Below, one piece after another: positions 1-10,530 of a stretch of 64,000 bases of DNA. Below the pieces are notes generated by a model. That model made no database searches. It was not told where the DNA came from and worked only from the letters and a program-made list of their open reading frames with translations. The stretch's first letter is position 1; each line of letters starts with the position of its first letter. This DNA is from Burkholderiales bacterium (lineage in GTDB: Bacteria; Pseudomonadota; Gammaproteobacteria; Burkholderiales; SG8-41): the NCBI GenBank assembly GCA_019635015.1, contig JAHCAG010000016.1, positions 1 to 64,000 on the forward strand. The letters run 5' to 3'. The position numbers and the translations under genes are program-made.

Positions 1-173
1 GCGACGCCGGGATCCGTGCACTCGTCGACCACGTCGTCGACCTCGCGGCAGTAGGCGTAGAGCGCGGTGATGGCGCGGCGCCGCTCCGGCGGCAGGAACA
101 TGAAGCTGTAATAGAAGCTCGAGCCGCTGGCGGCGGCCTTGTCCTGGCAGTACTGGTGCGCTTGTCCGGTCAT
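1..173 (-). CDS. hpnD: Presqualene diphosphate synthase HpnD, N-terminal part (cut by window edge)
   Basis: This is the first 57 codons of a squalene/phytoene-synthase-family protein; the rest lies outside the window. The visible protein begins MTGQAHQYCQDKAAASGSSF and continues with FLPPERRRAITALYAYCREVDD. That stretch carries the family's FLP..RR..I.A.YA(F/Y)CR signature and the first aspartate-rich motif (DDVVDE). HpnD condenses two farnesyl diphosphates to presqualene diphosphate, the first of the three HpnC/D/E steps to squalene for hopanoids. It lies 121 bp downstream of hpnC on the same strand, the usual hpnC-hpnD order. The family is secure, and the HpnD assignment rests on the sequence start and this neighbour. 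Confidence 0.85.
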   Translation of the reverse strand, partial: MTGQAHQYCQDKAAASGSSFYYSFMFLPPERRRAITALYAYCREVDDVVDECTDPGV

Positions 174-212
174 GGTTTCCACTCGACGGCGATCACGCCG
201 CCGGGCGCCAGT

Positions 213-283
213 ATCTCCCCTCTCCCCGCGGGACAAGGGAACACTTGCCGCGCAGCAGAGGGGCCGGGGGTGAGGGAAAGGGA
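213..283. repeat. Short dispersed-type palindromic repeat in the hpnC-hpnD spacer
   Basis: The 121-bp spacer holds a C-rich arm (CTCCCCTCTCCCCGCGGGA) and a complementary G-rich arm (GCAGAGGGGCCGGGGGTGAG), so it can fold into an imperfect hairpin. Elements of this CCCTCTCCC...GGGGTGAGGG type are common intergenic repeats in proteobacteria. Only one copy was noticed in this window. Confidence 0.45.
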
Positions 284-294
284 TTCGGGCTTCA

Positions 295-1125
295 TCAAAA
301 CAGCGACCGCGCCAGCATCAGCGCCCAGTCGGGTTTGGTCAGCACCGGGCGCCGGCGGAACACGTCGCCGTCGACCGCGGCGATCTTGTCGAGGATGCGC
401 GCGCCGCCGGCGATGATCATGCGCATTTCGAGGCCGATGCGGCCCTTCAGGATGCGGCCCAGCGGCCGGCCGGAATCGAGCAGCGCGCGCGTGCGGTCCA
501 CCTGGAAGGCCATGAATTCGCACCAGCGGCCGCCGCTGTCGCCGGCGGCGATCTGCGCCTCGCCGATGCCGTAGCGCCGCATGTCGTCCTGCGGGAAGTA
601 CACGCGGTTTTTCCGCCAGTCGATGGCCACGTCCTGCCAGAAGTTGATCAGTTGCAGGCTGGAGCAGATGGCGCTGGAGTATTCGAGATTCTTCGGCGTC
701 GCGGCGCCGTAGAGCACCAGCAGCAGGCGGCCGATCGGATCGGCCGAGCGCCGGCAGTAGTCGAGCACGTCGGCGTAGCGGGCATAACGCTTGACGGTGA
801 CGTCCTGGGCGAAGGCCGACAGCAGGTCGTGGAAGGCGTCGAGCGGCAGATCGTGTTCGCGGATGACGGCGGCGAGTTCGGAAAACCACGGGATGACCGG
901 TGGTTCGCCGCGTTCCACGCGCCGCAGTTCGCGGCTGAAACCGGCAAGCCGTTCCAGGCGTTCGTCATCCGGCGCGTCGCCTTCGTCGGCAAAGTCGTCG
1001 GATTCGCGGGCGAAGCGGTAAATGAGGGCTACAGGGCGTCGCAGGCGCCGCGGCAGCAGGATCGAGGCAACGGGAAAATTTTCGTAGTGATCGACGGCCA
1101 CGGGATCCGGAAAAGAGATTGCCAT
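295..1125 (-). CDS. hpnC: Squalene synthase HpnC
   Basis: A 276-residue squalene/phytoene-synthase-like protein. With HpnD and HpnE it replaces the single eukaryotic-type squalene synthase in hopanoid-producing bacteria; HpnC converts presqualene diphosphate to hydroxysqualene. The start VDHYENFPVASILLPRRLR is typical of HpnC. The first Asp-rich region reads ARESDDFADEGD and the second LINFWQDVAIDWRKNRVYFP. The reading frame is open to 1173, but the ATG at 1125 (MAISFPDPVAVDHY) fits the family start better. It is followed on the same strand by hpnD. Confidence 0.9.
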   Translation of the reverse strand: MAISFPDPVAVDHYENFPVASILLPRRLRRPVALIYRFARESDDFADEGDAPDDERLERLAGFSRELRRVERGEPPVIPWFSELAAVIREHDLPLDAFHDLLSAFAQDVTVKRYARYADVLDYCRRSADPIGRLLLVLYGAATPKNLEYSSAICSSLQLINFWQDVAIDWRKNRVYFPQDDMRRYGIGEAQIAAGDSGGRWCEFMAFQVDRTRALLDSGRPLGRILKGRIGLEMRMIIAGGARILDKIAAVDGDVFRRRPVLTKPDWALMLARSLF

Positions 1126-1207
1126 CAAGGGCTTGGCGCGGATTTTCCCCGGAAAAGAGTGCTCCGGGGCCATGTCGCCGAAGCCGCGAGTATATTACAA
1201 TCAAGGG

Positions 1208-1241
1208 GTTGCAAGACGCGTCAGGTTGCAAGACGCGTCAG
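1208..1241. repeat. Perfect 17-bp tandem duplication
   Basis: The unit GTTGCAAGACGCGTCAG occurs twice without a mismatch, at 1208-1224 and 1225-1241, in the spacer between hpnC and tRNA-Leu. A further 9-bp direct duplication (GCGAAAGTG at 1284-1292 and 1293-1301) lies directly at the tRNA 5' end. Confidence 0.9.
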
Positions 1242-1291
1242 ACAGGCGGCACGGGCACCGGCAGGCCGGGTGCATGTTGCAGCGCGAAAGT

Positions 1292-1377
<86 letters not shown>

Positions 1378-1420
1378 GACCGCCTGACACTACTGGAAAA
1401 ACTCAACAGGAAATGGATTG

Positions 1421-2731
1421 ATGCAAGCGAATCTGGAAACGCTGGGCAGCCTGGAGCGCAAGCTGAGCATTGTGGTGCCCATGGCGGAAATCAACGGCGA
1501 GGTGGAAAACCGCCTCAAGCGGCTGGCGCGGACCGTCAAGATGTCCGGCTTCCGGCCCGGCAAGGTGCCGCTGAAGGTGGTGGTCCAGCAGTATGGACCG
1601 CAGGTGCGCCAGGAGGTGCTGGGCGACACGCTGCAGAAGACCTTCGGCGATGCCGTAAACGAGCAGAAGCTGCGGGTCGCCGGATATCCGAAATTCGATG
1701 CCGTGCCGCCCGCGGACGGCGCCGAGGAGTTCCAGTACAGCGCGACCTTCGAGGTCTATCCCGAAGTCGTGGTCGGCGATGTCGCCAAGTCCACGCTGTC
1801 GCGGCCGGTGCTGGAGGTGTCGGAGGTCGACGTCGACAAGACCCTGGAGATCATGCGCAAGCAGCGCGTGATCTTCGAAAAAGCCGAGCGCGCCGCCGAG
1901 AACGGCGACCGGGTGACGATGGATTATGTGGGGAAGATCGACGGCACGGAGTTTGCCGGCGGCAAGGCCGAGGGCCAGCCGGTGGTTCTCGGCGAAGGCC
2001 GGTTCCTGCCGGAGTTCGAGAAAAACCTGTCGGGCATGAAGGCCGGCGATGTCAAGAGCTTCGAGCTGAAATTCCCGGACGACTATGCCGGCAAGGAAGT
2101 CGCCGGCAAGACCGCGGTGTTCGAGGTGACGGTCAAGGAGGTGGCGGCGCCGAAGCTGCCGGCGATCGACGCCGAGTTCGCAAAGACGCTGGGCATTGCC
2201 GACGGCGACCTGGCGAAGATGCGCGCGGAAGTCCGCGGCAATCTCGAGCGCGAGGTCAGGGCGCGGCTGAAGGCGCGGGTCAAGGAGCAGGTGATGGATG
2301 CGCTGCTGGCGGCGACCAGCCTCGAGGTGCCGAAGGCGCTGATCGACATGGAAGTCGACCGCCTGCGCGAGATGGCGAAGCAGGATCTCGCCTCCCGCGG
2401 CATCCCCGTGCGCGAGGACATGCCGCTGCCGGCGGACCTGTTCGAAAAGCAGGCGCAGCGCCGGGTCAGCCTCGGGTTGATCCTCTCCGAAGTGGTGCGC
2501 GCGCAGAACCTGCAGGCCAAACCGGAGCAGGTGCGCGCCGCGGTGGAAGAGCAGGCGCAGAGCTACGAGCACCCGCAGGAAGTGGTGAAGTGGTTCTACC
2601 AGTCCCAGGACCGCCTGCGCGACATCGAATCGGTGGTGCTCGAGGAGAATGTCGTGACCTGGGCGCTGGCGACCGCGAAGGTCGAGGACAAGGCCGTGGC
2701 ATTTGATGAATTGATGGGGAATGCCCAATGA
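1421..2731 (+). CDS. tig: Trigger factor (ribosome-associated chaperone, PPIase)
   Basis: A 436-residue trigger factor, the chaperone that meets nascent chains at the ribosome exit tunnel. The ribosome-binding domain carries the conserved [12 protein letters not shown] motif near residues 43-54. The FKBP-type domain follows ([21 protein letters not shown]), then the helical C-terminal domain. A TTG at 1418 directly precedes the ATG at 1421; the ATG is preferred because AGGA lies about 8 bp upstream. Its stop overlaps the clpP start by 4 bp (ATGA), so translation is probably coupled. It opens the classical tig-clpP-clpX-lon cluster. Confidence 0.97.
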   Translation: MQANLETLGSLERKLSIVVPMAEINGEVENRLKRLARTVKMSGFRPGKVPLKVVVQQYGPQVRQEVLGDTLQKTFGDAVNEQKLRVAGYPKFDAVPPADGAEEFQYSATFEVYPEVVVGDVAKSTLSRPVLEVSEVDVDKTLEIMRKQRVIFEKAERAAENGDRVTMDYVGKIDGTEFAGGKAEGQPVVLGEGRFLPEFEKNLSGMKAGDVKSFELKFPDDYAGKEVAGKTAVFEVTVKEVAAPKLPAIDAEFAKTLGIADGDLAKMRAEVRGNLEREVRARLKARVKEQVMDALLAATSLEVPKALIDMEVDRLREMAKQDLASRGIPVREDMPLPADLFEKQAQRRVSLGLILSEVVRAQNLQAKPEQVRAAVEEQAQSYEHPQEVVKWFYQSQDRLRDIESVVLEENVVTWALATAKVEDKAVAFDELMGNAQ

Positions 2732-3369
2732 AGCGTTATTTCGAACCGCAGGCGATGATGGAGCCGCAGGGCCTCGGCATGATCCCGATGGTGATCGAGC
2801 AGAGCGGCCGCGGCGAGCGCGCCTACGACATCTACTCCAGGCTGCTGAAGGAGCGGGTGGTGTTCCTGGTCGGCCCGGTCAACGAGGTGACGGCGAACCT
2901 GATCGTCGCCCAGCTGCTGTTCCTCGAGTCGGAGAATCCCGACAAGGACATTTCCTTCTACATCAATTCCCCCGGCGGGTCGGTGACCGCCGGCATGGCG
3001 ATCTACGACACGATGCAGTTCATCAAGCCGGATGTGTCCACACTGTGCGTCGGCCAGGCCGCGAGCATGGGCGCGCTGCTGCTGGCCGCTGGTGCCAAGG
3101 GCAAGCGTTTCGTGCTGCCCAACTCGCGGGTGATGATCCATCAGCCGATGGGCGGTTTCCAGGGCCAGGCCTCGGATATCGAGATCCATGCCAAGGAAAT
3201 ACTTTTCCTCAAAGGCAAGCTCAACGCCATCCTGGCCAAGCACACCGGGCAGGATGTCGCCACCATCGAAAAGGACACCGATCGCGACAACTTCCTTTCC
3301 GGCGAACAGGCGGTAAACTACGGTCTGGTCGACAAGGTTCTGGTCAGCCGGACTGATACGGTGAAGTAG
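2728..3369 (+). CDS. clpP: ATP-dependent Clp protease proteolytic subunit ClpP
   Basis: 213 residues, the normal ClpP length. It is the serine peptidase tetradecamer that works with ClpX or ClpA. The nucleophile serine lies in [19 protein letters not shown] and the histidine in VMIHQPMGG; the catalytic aspartate follows near DTDRDNF. The segment [13 protein letters not shown] forms the oxyanion region. The start overlaps tig by 4 bp, and clpX follows after 84 bp. Confidence 0.98.
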   Translation: MKRYFEPQAMMEPQGLGMIPMVIEQSGRGERAYDIYSRLLKERVVFLVGPVNEVTANLIVAQLLFLESENPDKDISFYINSPGGSVTAGMAIYDTMQFIKPDVSTLCVGQAASMGALLLAAGAKGKRFVLPNSRVMIHQPMGGFQGQASDIEIHAKEILFLKGKLNAILAKHTGQDVATIEKDTDRDNFLSGEQAVNYGLVDKVLVSRTDTVK

Positions 3370-3453
3370 GGCCGCTCCACGGCGGAATTTTCGCCGGTGC
3401 GGGCGGTCACAGCAGGGCGGTCAGGTTAAAACAACGGACAAAGGGTTGCGGGC

Positions 3454-4725
3454 ATGACGGAAAAAGTGGGCGGTGAAAAGCTGCTGTACTGCTCGTTCTG
3501 CGGCAAGAGCCAGCACGAAGTGCGCAAGCTCATCGCGGGGCCGTCGGTGTTCATCTGCGACGAGTGCATCGAGCTCTGCAACGACATCATCCGCGAGGAA
3601 ACCCAGGGCGACCAGGGCACGAAGGGTGCCAAGTCGGACCTGCCGGTGCCGCATGAAATCCGCGACATCCTGAACCAGTACGTGATCGGCCAGGACACCG
3701 CGAAGCGCATCCTGTCGGTGGCGGTCTACAACCATTACAAGCGGCTGCGCAACGTCGGCAAGAGCGACGATGTGGAGCTGTCCAAGTCAAACATCCTGCT
3801 GGTCGGTCCGACCGGCTCGGGCAAGACGCTGCTGGCGCAGACGCTGGCGCGGCTGCTCAACGTGCCCTTCGTGATGGCCGATGCGACGACGCTGACCGAG
3901 GCCGGTTATGTCGGCGAGGACGTCGAGAACATCATCCAGAAGCTGCTGCAGAAGTGCGACTATGACGTCGAGAAGGCGCAGCGCGGCATCGTCTATATCG
4001 ACGAGATCGACAAGATCTCGCGCAAGTCGGACAACCCCTCGATCACCCGCGATGTGTCGGGCGAGGGCGTGCAGCAGGCGCTGCTGAAGCTGATCGAGGG
4101 CACCATTGCCTCGGTGCCGCCGCAGGGCGGCCGCAAGCATCCGAACCAGGAGTTTGTGCAGGTCGACACCACCAACATCCTGTTCGTCTGCGGCGGCGCC
4201 TTCGACGGCCTCGACAAGATCATCCGCGCGCGCTCCGAGAAGAGCGGCATCGGCTTCGGTGCCGATGTGCGCAGCAAGGACAACGGCAAGGACATTGCGA
4301 TGGTCCTGCGCGACTGCCAGCCCGAAGACCTGATCAAGTACGGCCTGATCCCTGAGTTCGTCGGCCGCTTGCCGGTGGTGGCGACGCTGGCCGAGCTCGA
4401 CGAGGTGGCGCTGATCGAGATCCTGACGCAGCCGAAAAACGCACTGATCAAGCAGTTCCAGAAAATGTTCAGCATGGAAGGCGTCGAGCTGGAAGTGCGT
4501 GACGCCGCGCTGCGCGCGATCGCGCGCAAGGCGCTGGCGCGCAAGACCGGAGCGCGCGGCCTGCGTTCGATCCTCGAGCACACGTTGCTGAACACCATGT
4601 TCGACCTGCCGTCGCTGGAAAATGTCGTCAAGGTGGCGGTCGATGAAGGCACCATCACCAGCGACGCGCCGCCGCTCCTTATTTACTCGGACCAGCCCAA
4701 AGTTGCCGGATCATCAACCGTCTGA
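3454..4725 (+). CDS. clpX: ATP-dependent Clp protease ATP-binding subunit ClpX
   Basis: A 423-residue AAA+ unfoldase. The N-terminal C4 zinc domain is visible (CSFCGKS...CDECIELC). Walker A is GPTGSGKT, Walker B is IVYIDEID, and the substrate-gripping pore loop is GYVGED. It recognises tagged substrates and feeds them to ClpP. It lies in the same direction as clpP, 84 bp downstream; that spacer shows no clear terminator, so the two are likely co-transcribed. Confidence 0.98.
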   Translation: MTEKVGGEKLLYCSFCGKSQHEVRKLIAGPSVFICDECIELCNDIIREETQGDQGTKGAKSDLPVPHEIRDILNQYVIGQDTAKRILSVAVYNHYKRLRNVGKSDDVELSKSNILLVGPTGSGKTLLAQTLARLLNVPFVMADATTLTEAGYVGEDVENIIQKLLQKCDYDVEKAQRGIVYIDEIDKISRKSDNPSITRDVSGEGVQQALLKLIEGTIASVPPQGGRKHPNQEFVQVDTTNILFVCGGAFDGLDKIIRARSEKSGIGFGADVRSKDNGKDIAMVLRDCQPEDLIKYGLIPEFVGRLPVVATLAELDEVALIEILTQPKNALIKQFQKMFSMEGVELEVRDAALRAIARKALARKTGARGLRSILEHTLLNTMFDLPSLENVVKVAVDEGTITSDAPPLLIYSDQPKVAGSSTV

Positions 4726-4887
4726 CCACTGGATGCGGGCTTCCCAGGCCCGCGCAGCATTCTCATCCGGCGTGGACGGAGCGGCAGCGGCGACGCTGCC
4801 GTATCGGGGCTGCCGCCGGCCGGCGCTTCTTGATTTGCCGGCCCCAGCCCCAAGCTGTATTCATGTTCTCTCTCTCAGGTGACGCCA

Positions 4888-7296
4888 ATGAATGACCAAA
4901 TCAGCAATGAAATCAGCAAGATGGAAATGCCCCTGCTCCCCTTGAGGGATGTGGTGGTGTTCCCGCACATGGTCATTCCGCTGTTCGTGGGACGACCCAA
5001 ATCGATCAAGGCGCTGGAAACCGCGATGGAAGCGGGGAAAAGCATCGTGCTGGTGGCGCAGAAATCCGCGGCCAAGGACGAGCCGGCCCCGGAAGATCTC
5101 TATGACGTCGGCAGCATCGCCAACATCCTGCAGATGCTGAAATTGCCTGACGGCACCGTGAAGGTGCTGGTCGAAGGCAGCCAGCGCGCGCGCATCCACG
5201 GCATCGAGGACGTGAAGACCCATTTCACGGTCCAGGTCACCCCGATCGCCAGCGACCCGGCGACTGACCACGAGACCGAGGCCATGCGGCGGACGATGAT
5301 CCAGCAGTTCGACCAGTATGTGAAGCTGAACAAGAAGATTCCGCCGGAGATACTCACTTCGCTGGCGGGCATCGACGAGGCCGGCCGGCTGGCCGACACG
5401 ATCGCCGCGCACCTGCCGCTGAAACTCGAGCAGAAGCAGGAAGTGCTGGAAATGCTCGACGTCAAGCAGCGCCTGGACCACCTGCTGAAGGTGGTCGAGG
5501 GCGAACTCGACATCCTGCAGGTGGAGAAGCGCATCCGCGGCCGCGTCAAGCGCCAGATGGAGAAAAGCCAGCGCGAGTATTACCTTAACGAGCAGGTGAA
5601 GGCGATCCAGAAGGAGCTCGGCGAGACCGAGGAAGGCGCGGACATCGACGAGATCGAGAAGAAGATCAAGGCGGCGCGCATGCCCAAGGACGCGCGCAAG
5701 AAGGCCGAGGCCGAGTTGAAGAAACTGAAGCTGATGTCGCCGATGTCGGCCGAGGCGACCGTCGTGCGCAACTACATCGATGCGCTGATCGGCCTGCCGT
5801 GGCGCAAGAAGAGCAAGATCAGCACCGACCTGAAACTCGCGGAAAAGGTGCTCGACGAGGACCATTACGGCCTGGAAAAGATCAAGGAACGCATCGTCGA
5901 ATACCTGGCCGTGCAGCAGCGCGTCGACAAGCTGAAGGCGCCGATCCTGTGCCTGGTCGGCGCTCCCGGCGTCGGCAAGACCTCGCTCGGCCAGTCGATT
6001 GCCCGCGCAACCAACCGCAAATTCGTGCGCATGTCGCTGGGCGGCGTGCGCGACGAGGCGGAGATCCGCGGCCATCGCCGTACCTACATCGGTTCGATGC
6101 CCGGCAAGATTCTCCAGAACATGTCCAAGGTCGGCGTCCGCAACCCCTTGTTTCTGCTGGATGAAGTGGACAAGATGGGGATGGATTTCCGGGGCGACCC
6201 GGCGTCCGCGCTGCTCGAGGTCCTGGATCCCGAGCAGAACAACACCTTCGTCGACCATTACGTCGAGGTCGAGTATGACCTCTCCGACGTGATGTTCGTT
6301 GCCACGGCCAACACGCTGAACATTCCGCCGGCGCTGCTCGACCGGATGGAAATCATCCGCCTGTCGGGTTACACCGAGGACGAGAAGATCCATATCGCCG
6401 AGAACCACCTGCTGCCGAAGACGATGCAGAACCACGGCCTGAAGAAGGGCGAGCTGGTGGTCGCCGAGAGCGCGCTGCGCGACATCGTGCGCTTCTACAC
6501 GCGGGAAGCCGGCGTGCGCAGCCTCGACCGCGAAATTTCCAAGATCTGCCGCAAGGTGGTCAAGGAGCTGGTCAGCGGCGGCAAGGATCGCAAGATCATG
6601 GTGACCGCGCGCAATCTCGACAAGTATCTCGGCGTGCGCCGTTATTCCTTCGGCATCGCCGAGAAGAAGAACCAGATCGGCCAGGTCAACGGCCTCGCCT
6701 GGACCGAGGTCGGCGGCGAACTGCTGTCGATCGAGGCGGCAACCATGGCCGGCAAGGGCAAGATGACGACCACCGGCAAACTCGGCGAAGTCATGCAGGA
6801 GTCGGTGCAGGCGGCGATGTCGGTGGTGCGGGCACGCTCGCAGCGCCTCGGCATCCACCCGGACTTCTACCAGAAAAACGATATCCACATCCACCTGCCG
6901 GAAGGCGCGACGCCGAAGGACGGGCCCAGCGCCGGCATCGGCATCTGCACCGCGATGGTGTCGGTGCTGACCGGCATACCGGTGCGCGCGGACGTGGCGA
7001 TGACCGGCGAGATCACGCTGCGCGGCGAAGTGCTGCCGATCGGCGGCCTCAAGGAGAAGCTGCTGGCCGCGCACCGCGGCGGCATCAAGACCGTGCTCAT
7101 CCCCGAGGAGAACGTCAAGGACCTCAAGGAGATTCCGGACAACGTCAAGAACAAGCTCGACATCCAGCCGGTGAAATGGATTGACCGGGTGCTCGAGCTG
7201 GCGCTGGAACGCAAGCCGGAGCCGCTGCCGGATGCCGAAAACGTGCCGGTGCCGCCTGCCGGTGACAGCACGGCGCCTGCAGCAATCAAGCACTGA
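4888..7296 (+). CDS. lon: ATP-dependent protease La (Lon)
   Basis: An 802-residue LonA protease that degrades damaged and regulatory proteins. The N-terminal substrate domain begins [20 protein letters not shown]. The AAA+ module has Walker [10 protein letters not shown]. The Ser-Lys proteolytic domain has the catalytic serine in [10 protein letters not shown] and the lysine in [14 protein letters not shown] at 4879 is in frame, but the ATG at 4888 has AGGTG about 7 bp upstream and is the better start. The 162-bp spacer after clpX contains a GCGGGC/GCCCGC hairpin (4734-4753) without a T-run. Confidence 0.97.
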   Translation: MNDQISNEISKMEMPLLPLRDVVVFPHMVIPLFVGRPKSIKALETAMEAGKSIVLVAQKSAAKDEPAPEDLYDVGSIANILQMLKLPDGTVKVLVEGSQRARIHGIEDVKTHFTVQVTPIASDPATDHETEAMRRTMIQQFDQYVKLNKKIPPEILTSLAGIDEAGRLADTIAAHLPLKLEQKQEVLEMLDVKQRLDHLLKVVEGELDILQVEKRIRGRVKRQMEKSQREYYLNEQVKAIQKELGETEEGADIDEIEKKIKAARMPKDARKKAEAELKKLKLMSPMSAEATVVRNYIDALIGLPWRKKSKISTDLKLAEKVLDEDHYGLEKIKERIVEYLAVQQRVDKLKAPILCLVGAPGVGKTSLGQSIARATNRKFVRMSLGGVRDEAEIRGHRRTYIGSMPGKILQNMSKVGVRNPLFLLDEVDKMGMDFRGDPASALLEVLDPEQNNTFVDHYVEVEYDLSDVMFVATANTLNIPPALLDRMEIIRLSGYTEDEKIHIAENHLLPKTMQNHGLKKGELVVAESALRDIVRFYTREAGVRSLDREISKICRKVVKELVSGGKDRKIMVTARNLDKYLGVRRYSFGIAEKKNQIGQVNGLAWTEVGGELLSIEAATMAGKGKMTTTGKLGEVMQESVQAAMSVVRARSQRLGIHPDFYQKNDIHIHLPEGATPKDGPSAGIGICTAMVSVLTGIPVRADVAMTGEITLRGEVLPIGGLKEKLLAAHRGGIKTVLIPEENVKDLKEIPDNVKNKLDIQPVKWIDRVLELALERKPEPLPDAENVPVPPAGDSTAPAAIKH

Positions 7297-7336
7297 GCCT
7301 CGAACTGAGATCAGACTGGAAATCGGGGCCGGACTG

Positions 7337-7352
7337 GGCTACAATCCGGCCC
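7337..7352 (+). promoter_or_regulatory. Candidate -10 region upstream of tRNA-Val
   Basis: The block GGGCTACAATCCGGCC contains a TACAAT -10-like hexamer between lon and tRNA-Val. Nearly the same block, GGCTATAATCCGGCC, precedes the dadA-like gene at 23727-23741. No good -35 box was seen, so this is a tentative promoter. Confidence 0.4.
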
Positions 7353-7399
7353 TTTGTTTGGCAGGGTATTGCGCCGCGGACGCGGCGGGTGCGGATGAC

Positions 7400-7475
7400 G
7401 GGTGCTTAGCTCAGCTGGTAGAGCGTCGCCCTTACAAGGCGAATGTCGGCGGTTCGATCCCGTCAGCACCCACCA
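7400..7475 (+). tRNA. tRNA-Val (anticodon TAC)
   Basis: A 76-nt tRNA with acceptor stem GGGTGCT/AGCACCC, anticodon stem-loop TCGCC-CTTACAA-GGCGA and T-arm GGTTCGATCCC; CCA is encoded. It is paired with tRNA-Asp, 85 bp further on. Confidence 0.96.
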
Positions 7476-7496
7476 GAAATGCCGCGATGAGTTTGG

Positions 7497-7556
7497 AACG
7501 ATGAGCGCGGAGCGGGTGATATCGGTTTTTGTTCATCATTCATCGTTCATCATTGA
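7497..7556. repeat. Heptamer-type palindromic repeat, copy 1
   Basis: The left arm contains CGATGAGCGCGGAGCG. The right arm is a run of 7-bp units (TTCATCA, TTCATCG, TTCATCA) that is roughly its reverse complement. It lies between two tRNA genes. Related copies lie at 16054-16144, 21412-21466, 47268-47307 and 61536-61600. Confidence 0.65.
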
Positions 7557-7560
7557 TTTT

Positions 7561-7637
7561 GGAGTGGTAGTTCAGTTGGTTAGAATACCGGCCTGTCACG
7601 CCGGGGGTCGCGGGTTCGAGTCCCGTCCACTCCGCCA
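7561..7637 (+). tRNA. tRNA-Asp (anticodon GTC)
   Basis: A 77-nt tRNA with acceptor stem GGAGTGG/CCACTCC, anticodon loop CTGTCAC between CCGGC and GCCGG, T-arm GGGTTCGAGTCCC and discriminator G; CCA is encoded. A strong hairpin terminator follows. Confidence 0.96.
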
Positions 7638-7644
7638 GCTATCC

Positions 7645-7676
7645 AAAAAAAGGCGAACCCGGTTCGCCTTTTTTCT
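7645..7676 (+). terminator. Rho-independent terminator after the tRNA pair
   Basis: AGGCGAACC and GGTTCGCCT form a stem flanked by an A-run on the left and a T-run on the right. It ends the tRNA-Val/tRNA-Asp transcript just before ppiD and could work in both directions. Confidence 0.85.
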
Positions 7677-7714
7677 TATGGGCGCCGCCGCAGGCACCGC
7701 AGCGAGGAGAACAC

Positions 7715-9607
7715 ATGTTCGGATTGATCGAGAAACACCGCAAAAAGGTCATGATCGGGATTTTCGTGGTCGTCATCCCGCCCTTTGCATTCTTCGGCAT
7801 CGATTCCTACTTCCAGGGCACGAGCGGCGGCGACAATGTCGCGACGGTGGGTGATTACCGCATCTCCCGGGCGGAGTTTGCCCAGGCGCTCAACGAGCGC
7901 CAGGACATGCTGCGCAACATGTCGGGCGGCCGCCTTGATCCGGCGCTGCTCGACAGCCAGGAGCTGCGCCTGTCGGTGATCAACAACCTGGTGGAGCAGC
8001 AGCTGCTGGTGCAGCGGGCGGTGCGCACCGGCCTTGCGGTCAGCGACAGCCAGATCCAGGACATTGTCGCCAACGTCGACGCATTCCAGGAAGACGGCAA
8101 GTTCTCCTATGCCCGTTACGAGCAGGTGCTGAGGGCGCAGAGCATGACCCCCCTGATTTTCGAACAGCGCGTGCGCCAGGACATCCTGGTGGACCATGTC
8201 ACGCACCCGTACTCGGGCTCATCCTTCGTGTCGCGCGCCGAGGCGGCCATGCTGTTGCGCATCTCGGAACAGCAGCGCGAGGTCAGCCATTTCACCTTCG
8301 CGACCGACCGTTTCCTGCCCCAGGTCAAGCTGGAGCCGGATGCCGCGAAAAAATACTATGACAGCCATCAGGACGAATTCCGGGTGCCGGAGCAGGTGCG
8401 CATCGAGTTCGTGACGCTCAGCGCCGATGCGCTGATGGCGCAGGCCAAGCCAAGCGCCGACGAACTGCGCAAGGCTTACGACGAAAATGCGAAGCGTTTC
8501 GTGGTGAGGGAATCGCGGCAGGCCAGCCACATCCTGATCACACCGGATGGCAACAGTCCGGAAGCCAGGGCAAAGGCGAAAGCGAAGGCGGAGGAGCTTC
8601 ATGCGCAGCTGAAGAAGAATCCCGCAAGCTTCGCGGCGCTGGCGAAGCAGCACTCCCAGGATCCGGGTTCCGCGGCCAATGGCGGCGACCTCGGGTTTTT
8701 CGAGAACGGTGCAATGGTCAAGTCTTTCGACGACGCGGTGTTCTCGATGAAGGTCGGCGAAATATCGGCGCCGGTGGAGAGCGAATTCGGCTGGCATGTC
8801 ATCCGTCTCGCGAACGTGCGCGGCGGCAAGGGCAAGAGCTTCGAGGAGGCGCGTCCGGAGATCGAGGCGGAACTGAAAAAGCAGCTGGCGGCCCGCAGGT
8901 TTGCGGAACTGGCCGAAGCCTTCAGCAACACGCTGTTCGAGCAGTCGGACAGCCTGAAACCGGCGGCCGAGCTGCTCAGGGTCCAGCCGCAGACCAGCGG
9001 CTGGATCAACCGCGCCGGCTCCGACAATGCGATGCTGGGCAACCAGAGGCTGCTGCAGGCCGTGTTTTCCGAAGATGTGCTGCAGAACAAGCGCAATACC
9101 GAGGCGATCGAGGTTGCGCCGGGCGTGCTGGTCGGAGCACGGATCGCCGAGCACAAGCCGGCGACGGTCCAGCCCTTTGACCAGGTCAGCGCGGCGCTGG
9201 TGAAGAAACTCACGCTGCAGCAGGCGGGACAGCTGGCCGCCCAGGAGGGCCGTGCCCGCCTCGAGGCGCTGCGCCAGGGCAAGGAGGTGCAGCTGGCCTG
9301 GAGCACGCCACAACTGGTCGGCAGGGGTGACCCGAAAGGCCTCCCGGGTGAAGTGCTGCGTCAGGCCTTCAAGGCCGATACCGGCAAGCTGCCCTCCTAT
9401 TCGGGCACGGAAATACCGGGGGGCGGTTATGCGCTGGTGCGCGTCAGCAAGGTGCAGGAAGTGACCGACGGCGCCAGGGAAAAGCAGAATGCCATCGCGC
9501 AGACCCTGCGCCAGGTCGCGGCGCAGGCCGAGCTGTCCGCCTATATTGCGAGCCTGAAGAAAAAGACGGAAACGAAGATCCGCCCGGACGTCATCGAGCG
9601 GAAATAA
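7715..9607 (+). CDS. ppiD: Periplasmic folding chaperone / peptidyl-prolyl isomerase PpiD
   Basis: A 630-residue inner-membrane-anchored PpiD. It has one N-terminal membrane helix (VMIGIFVVVIPPFAFFGI, residues 12-29), then a SurA-like N-terminal domain. A single parvulin domain follows, from RQASHILITPDGN through DPGSAANGGDLGFFENG to SEFGWHVIRL. It assists newly translocated proteins at the Sec translocon. The SD-like GAGGAG lies just upstream of the ATG. Its position after lon and the tRNAs matches other betaproteobacteria. Confidence 0.93.
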   Translation: MFGLIEKHRKKVMIGIFVVVIPPFAFFGIDSYFQGTSGGDNVATVGDYRISRAEFAQALNERQDMLRNMSGGRLDPALLDSQELRLSVINNLVEQQLLVQRAVRTGLAVSDSQIQDIVANVDAFQEDGKFSYARYEQVLRAQSMTPLIFEQRVRQDILVDHVTHPYSGSSFVSRAEAAMLLRISEQQREVSHFTFATDRFLPQVKLEPDAAKKYYDSHQDEFRVPEQVRIEFVTLSADALMAQAKPSADELRKAYDENAKRFVVRESRQASHILITPDGNSPEARAKAKAKAEELHAQLKKNPASFAALAKQHSQDPGSAANGGDLGFFENGAMVKSFDDAVFSMKVGEISAPVESEFGWHVIRLANVRGGKGKSFEEARPEIEAELKKQLAARRFAELAEAFSNTLFEQSDSLKPAAELLRVQPQTSGWINRAGSDNAMLGNQRLLQAVFSEDVLQNKRNTEAIEVAPGVLVGARIAEHKPATVQPFDQVSAALVKKLTLQQAGQLAAQEGRARLEALRQGKEVQLAWSTPQLVGRGDPKGLPGEVLRQAFKADTGKLPSYSGTEIPGGGYALVRVSKVQEVTDGAREKQNAIAQTLRQVAAQAELSAYIASLKKKTETKIRPDVIERK

Positions 9608-9655
9608 GGGGCGGGCAGGGGCCGCAGCGGGCCCGCTTTCCCGCCGCTTGGAGCA

Positions 9656-10444
9656 TCACTCCCCGCGCATGCCGCCGACGACGGTGCTGAAGCCGCAGTC
9701 GACATGGGTGATTTCCCCGGTCACCCCGGCGGCGAGGTCGGACAGCAGGAAGGCCGCCGCATTGCCGACATCGTCGATGCTGACATTGCGCCGCAGCGGC
9801 GCGTTGTCCTCGACGAACTTGAGGATCTTCCCGAAGCCGCCGATGCCGGCCGCCGCCAGCGTCTTGATCGGACCCGCCGAAATGCCGTTGACGCGGATCC
9901 CCGCCGGACCGAGGTCGCTGGCGAGGTAACGCACGCAGGCTTCGAGGCTCGCCTTGGCCAGTCCCATCACGTTGTAGTTGGGCACGGTGCGCTCGGCGCC
10001 GAGGTAGCTGAGGGTCAGCATGGCGCCGGACCTGCCGGCCATCAGCGGCGCAGCCCCCTTCGCCAGCGCGGCAAAGCTGTAGCTGCTGATGTCGTGCGCC
10101 GTGGCGAAGGCCTCGCGGGACAACCCGTCCAGAAAATTCCCCTTCAGCGCTTCGCGCGGGGCGAAGGCGATCGAGTGCAGCAGGCCGTCGAGGCCGCCCC
10201 ATTCGGACTTCAGCGAATCGAACAGCGCGGTAATCTGCGCATCACTGCTCACGTCGCAGGGCAGCACCGGCGCCGAGCCGAACTCGGCGGCGAGTTTCTG
10301 CACACGCTCCCGGATGTCCTCGCCCTGGTAGGTGAAGGCGAGCTGCGCGCCTTCGCGGCTCGCGGCTTTCGCGATGCCGTAGGCGATGGAGCGGTTGGAG
10401 AGCAGCCCGGTGATCAGGATTTTCTTGTCTTGCAGGAACGCCAT
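9656..10444 (-). CDS. fabI: Enoyl-[acyl-carrier-protein] reductase (NADH) FabI
   Basis: 262 residues, the typical FabI length. It catalyses the last reduction of each fatty-acid elongation cycle. It begins with MAFLQDKKILITGLLSNRSI, the FabI-type nucleotide-binding motif with the serine. The catalytic Tyr-x6-Lys pair is in NYNVMGLAKASLE. The gene converges on ppiD and is divergent from the ABC transporter. On its own strand it has GGAG 7 bp before the ATG and a TATAAT at 10486-10491. Confidence 0.96.
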   Translation of the reverse strand: MAFLQDKKILITGLLSNRSIAYGIAKAASREGAQLAFTYQGEDIRERVQKLAAEFGSAPVLPCDVSSDAQITALFDSLKSEWGGLDGLLHSIAFAPREALKGNFLDGLSREAFATAHDISSYSFAALAKGAAPLMAGRSGAMLTLSYLGAERTVPNYNVMGLAKASLEACVRYLASDLGPAGIRVNGISAGPIKTLAAAGIGGFGKILKFVEDNAPLRRNVSIDDVGNAAAFLLSDLAAGVTGEITHVDCGFSTVVGGMRGE

Positions 10445-10530
10445 GATGCTCCTTCTGGGGATGTGCGAAGCGCACTGCGACCGATTATAACCAGAAGCTG
10501 CGGCGGCAATTATCGGCTACACTTTCCGCG

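Noticed and set aside
4726..4887. Small gene between clpX and lon
   Set aside because: The short frame there overlaps the clpX end and has no SD or family match.
4861..7293. 810-codon open frame opposite lon
   Set aside because: Antisense frame caused by high GC content; lon on the other strand has full domain support.
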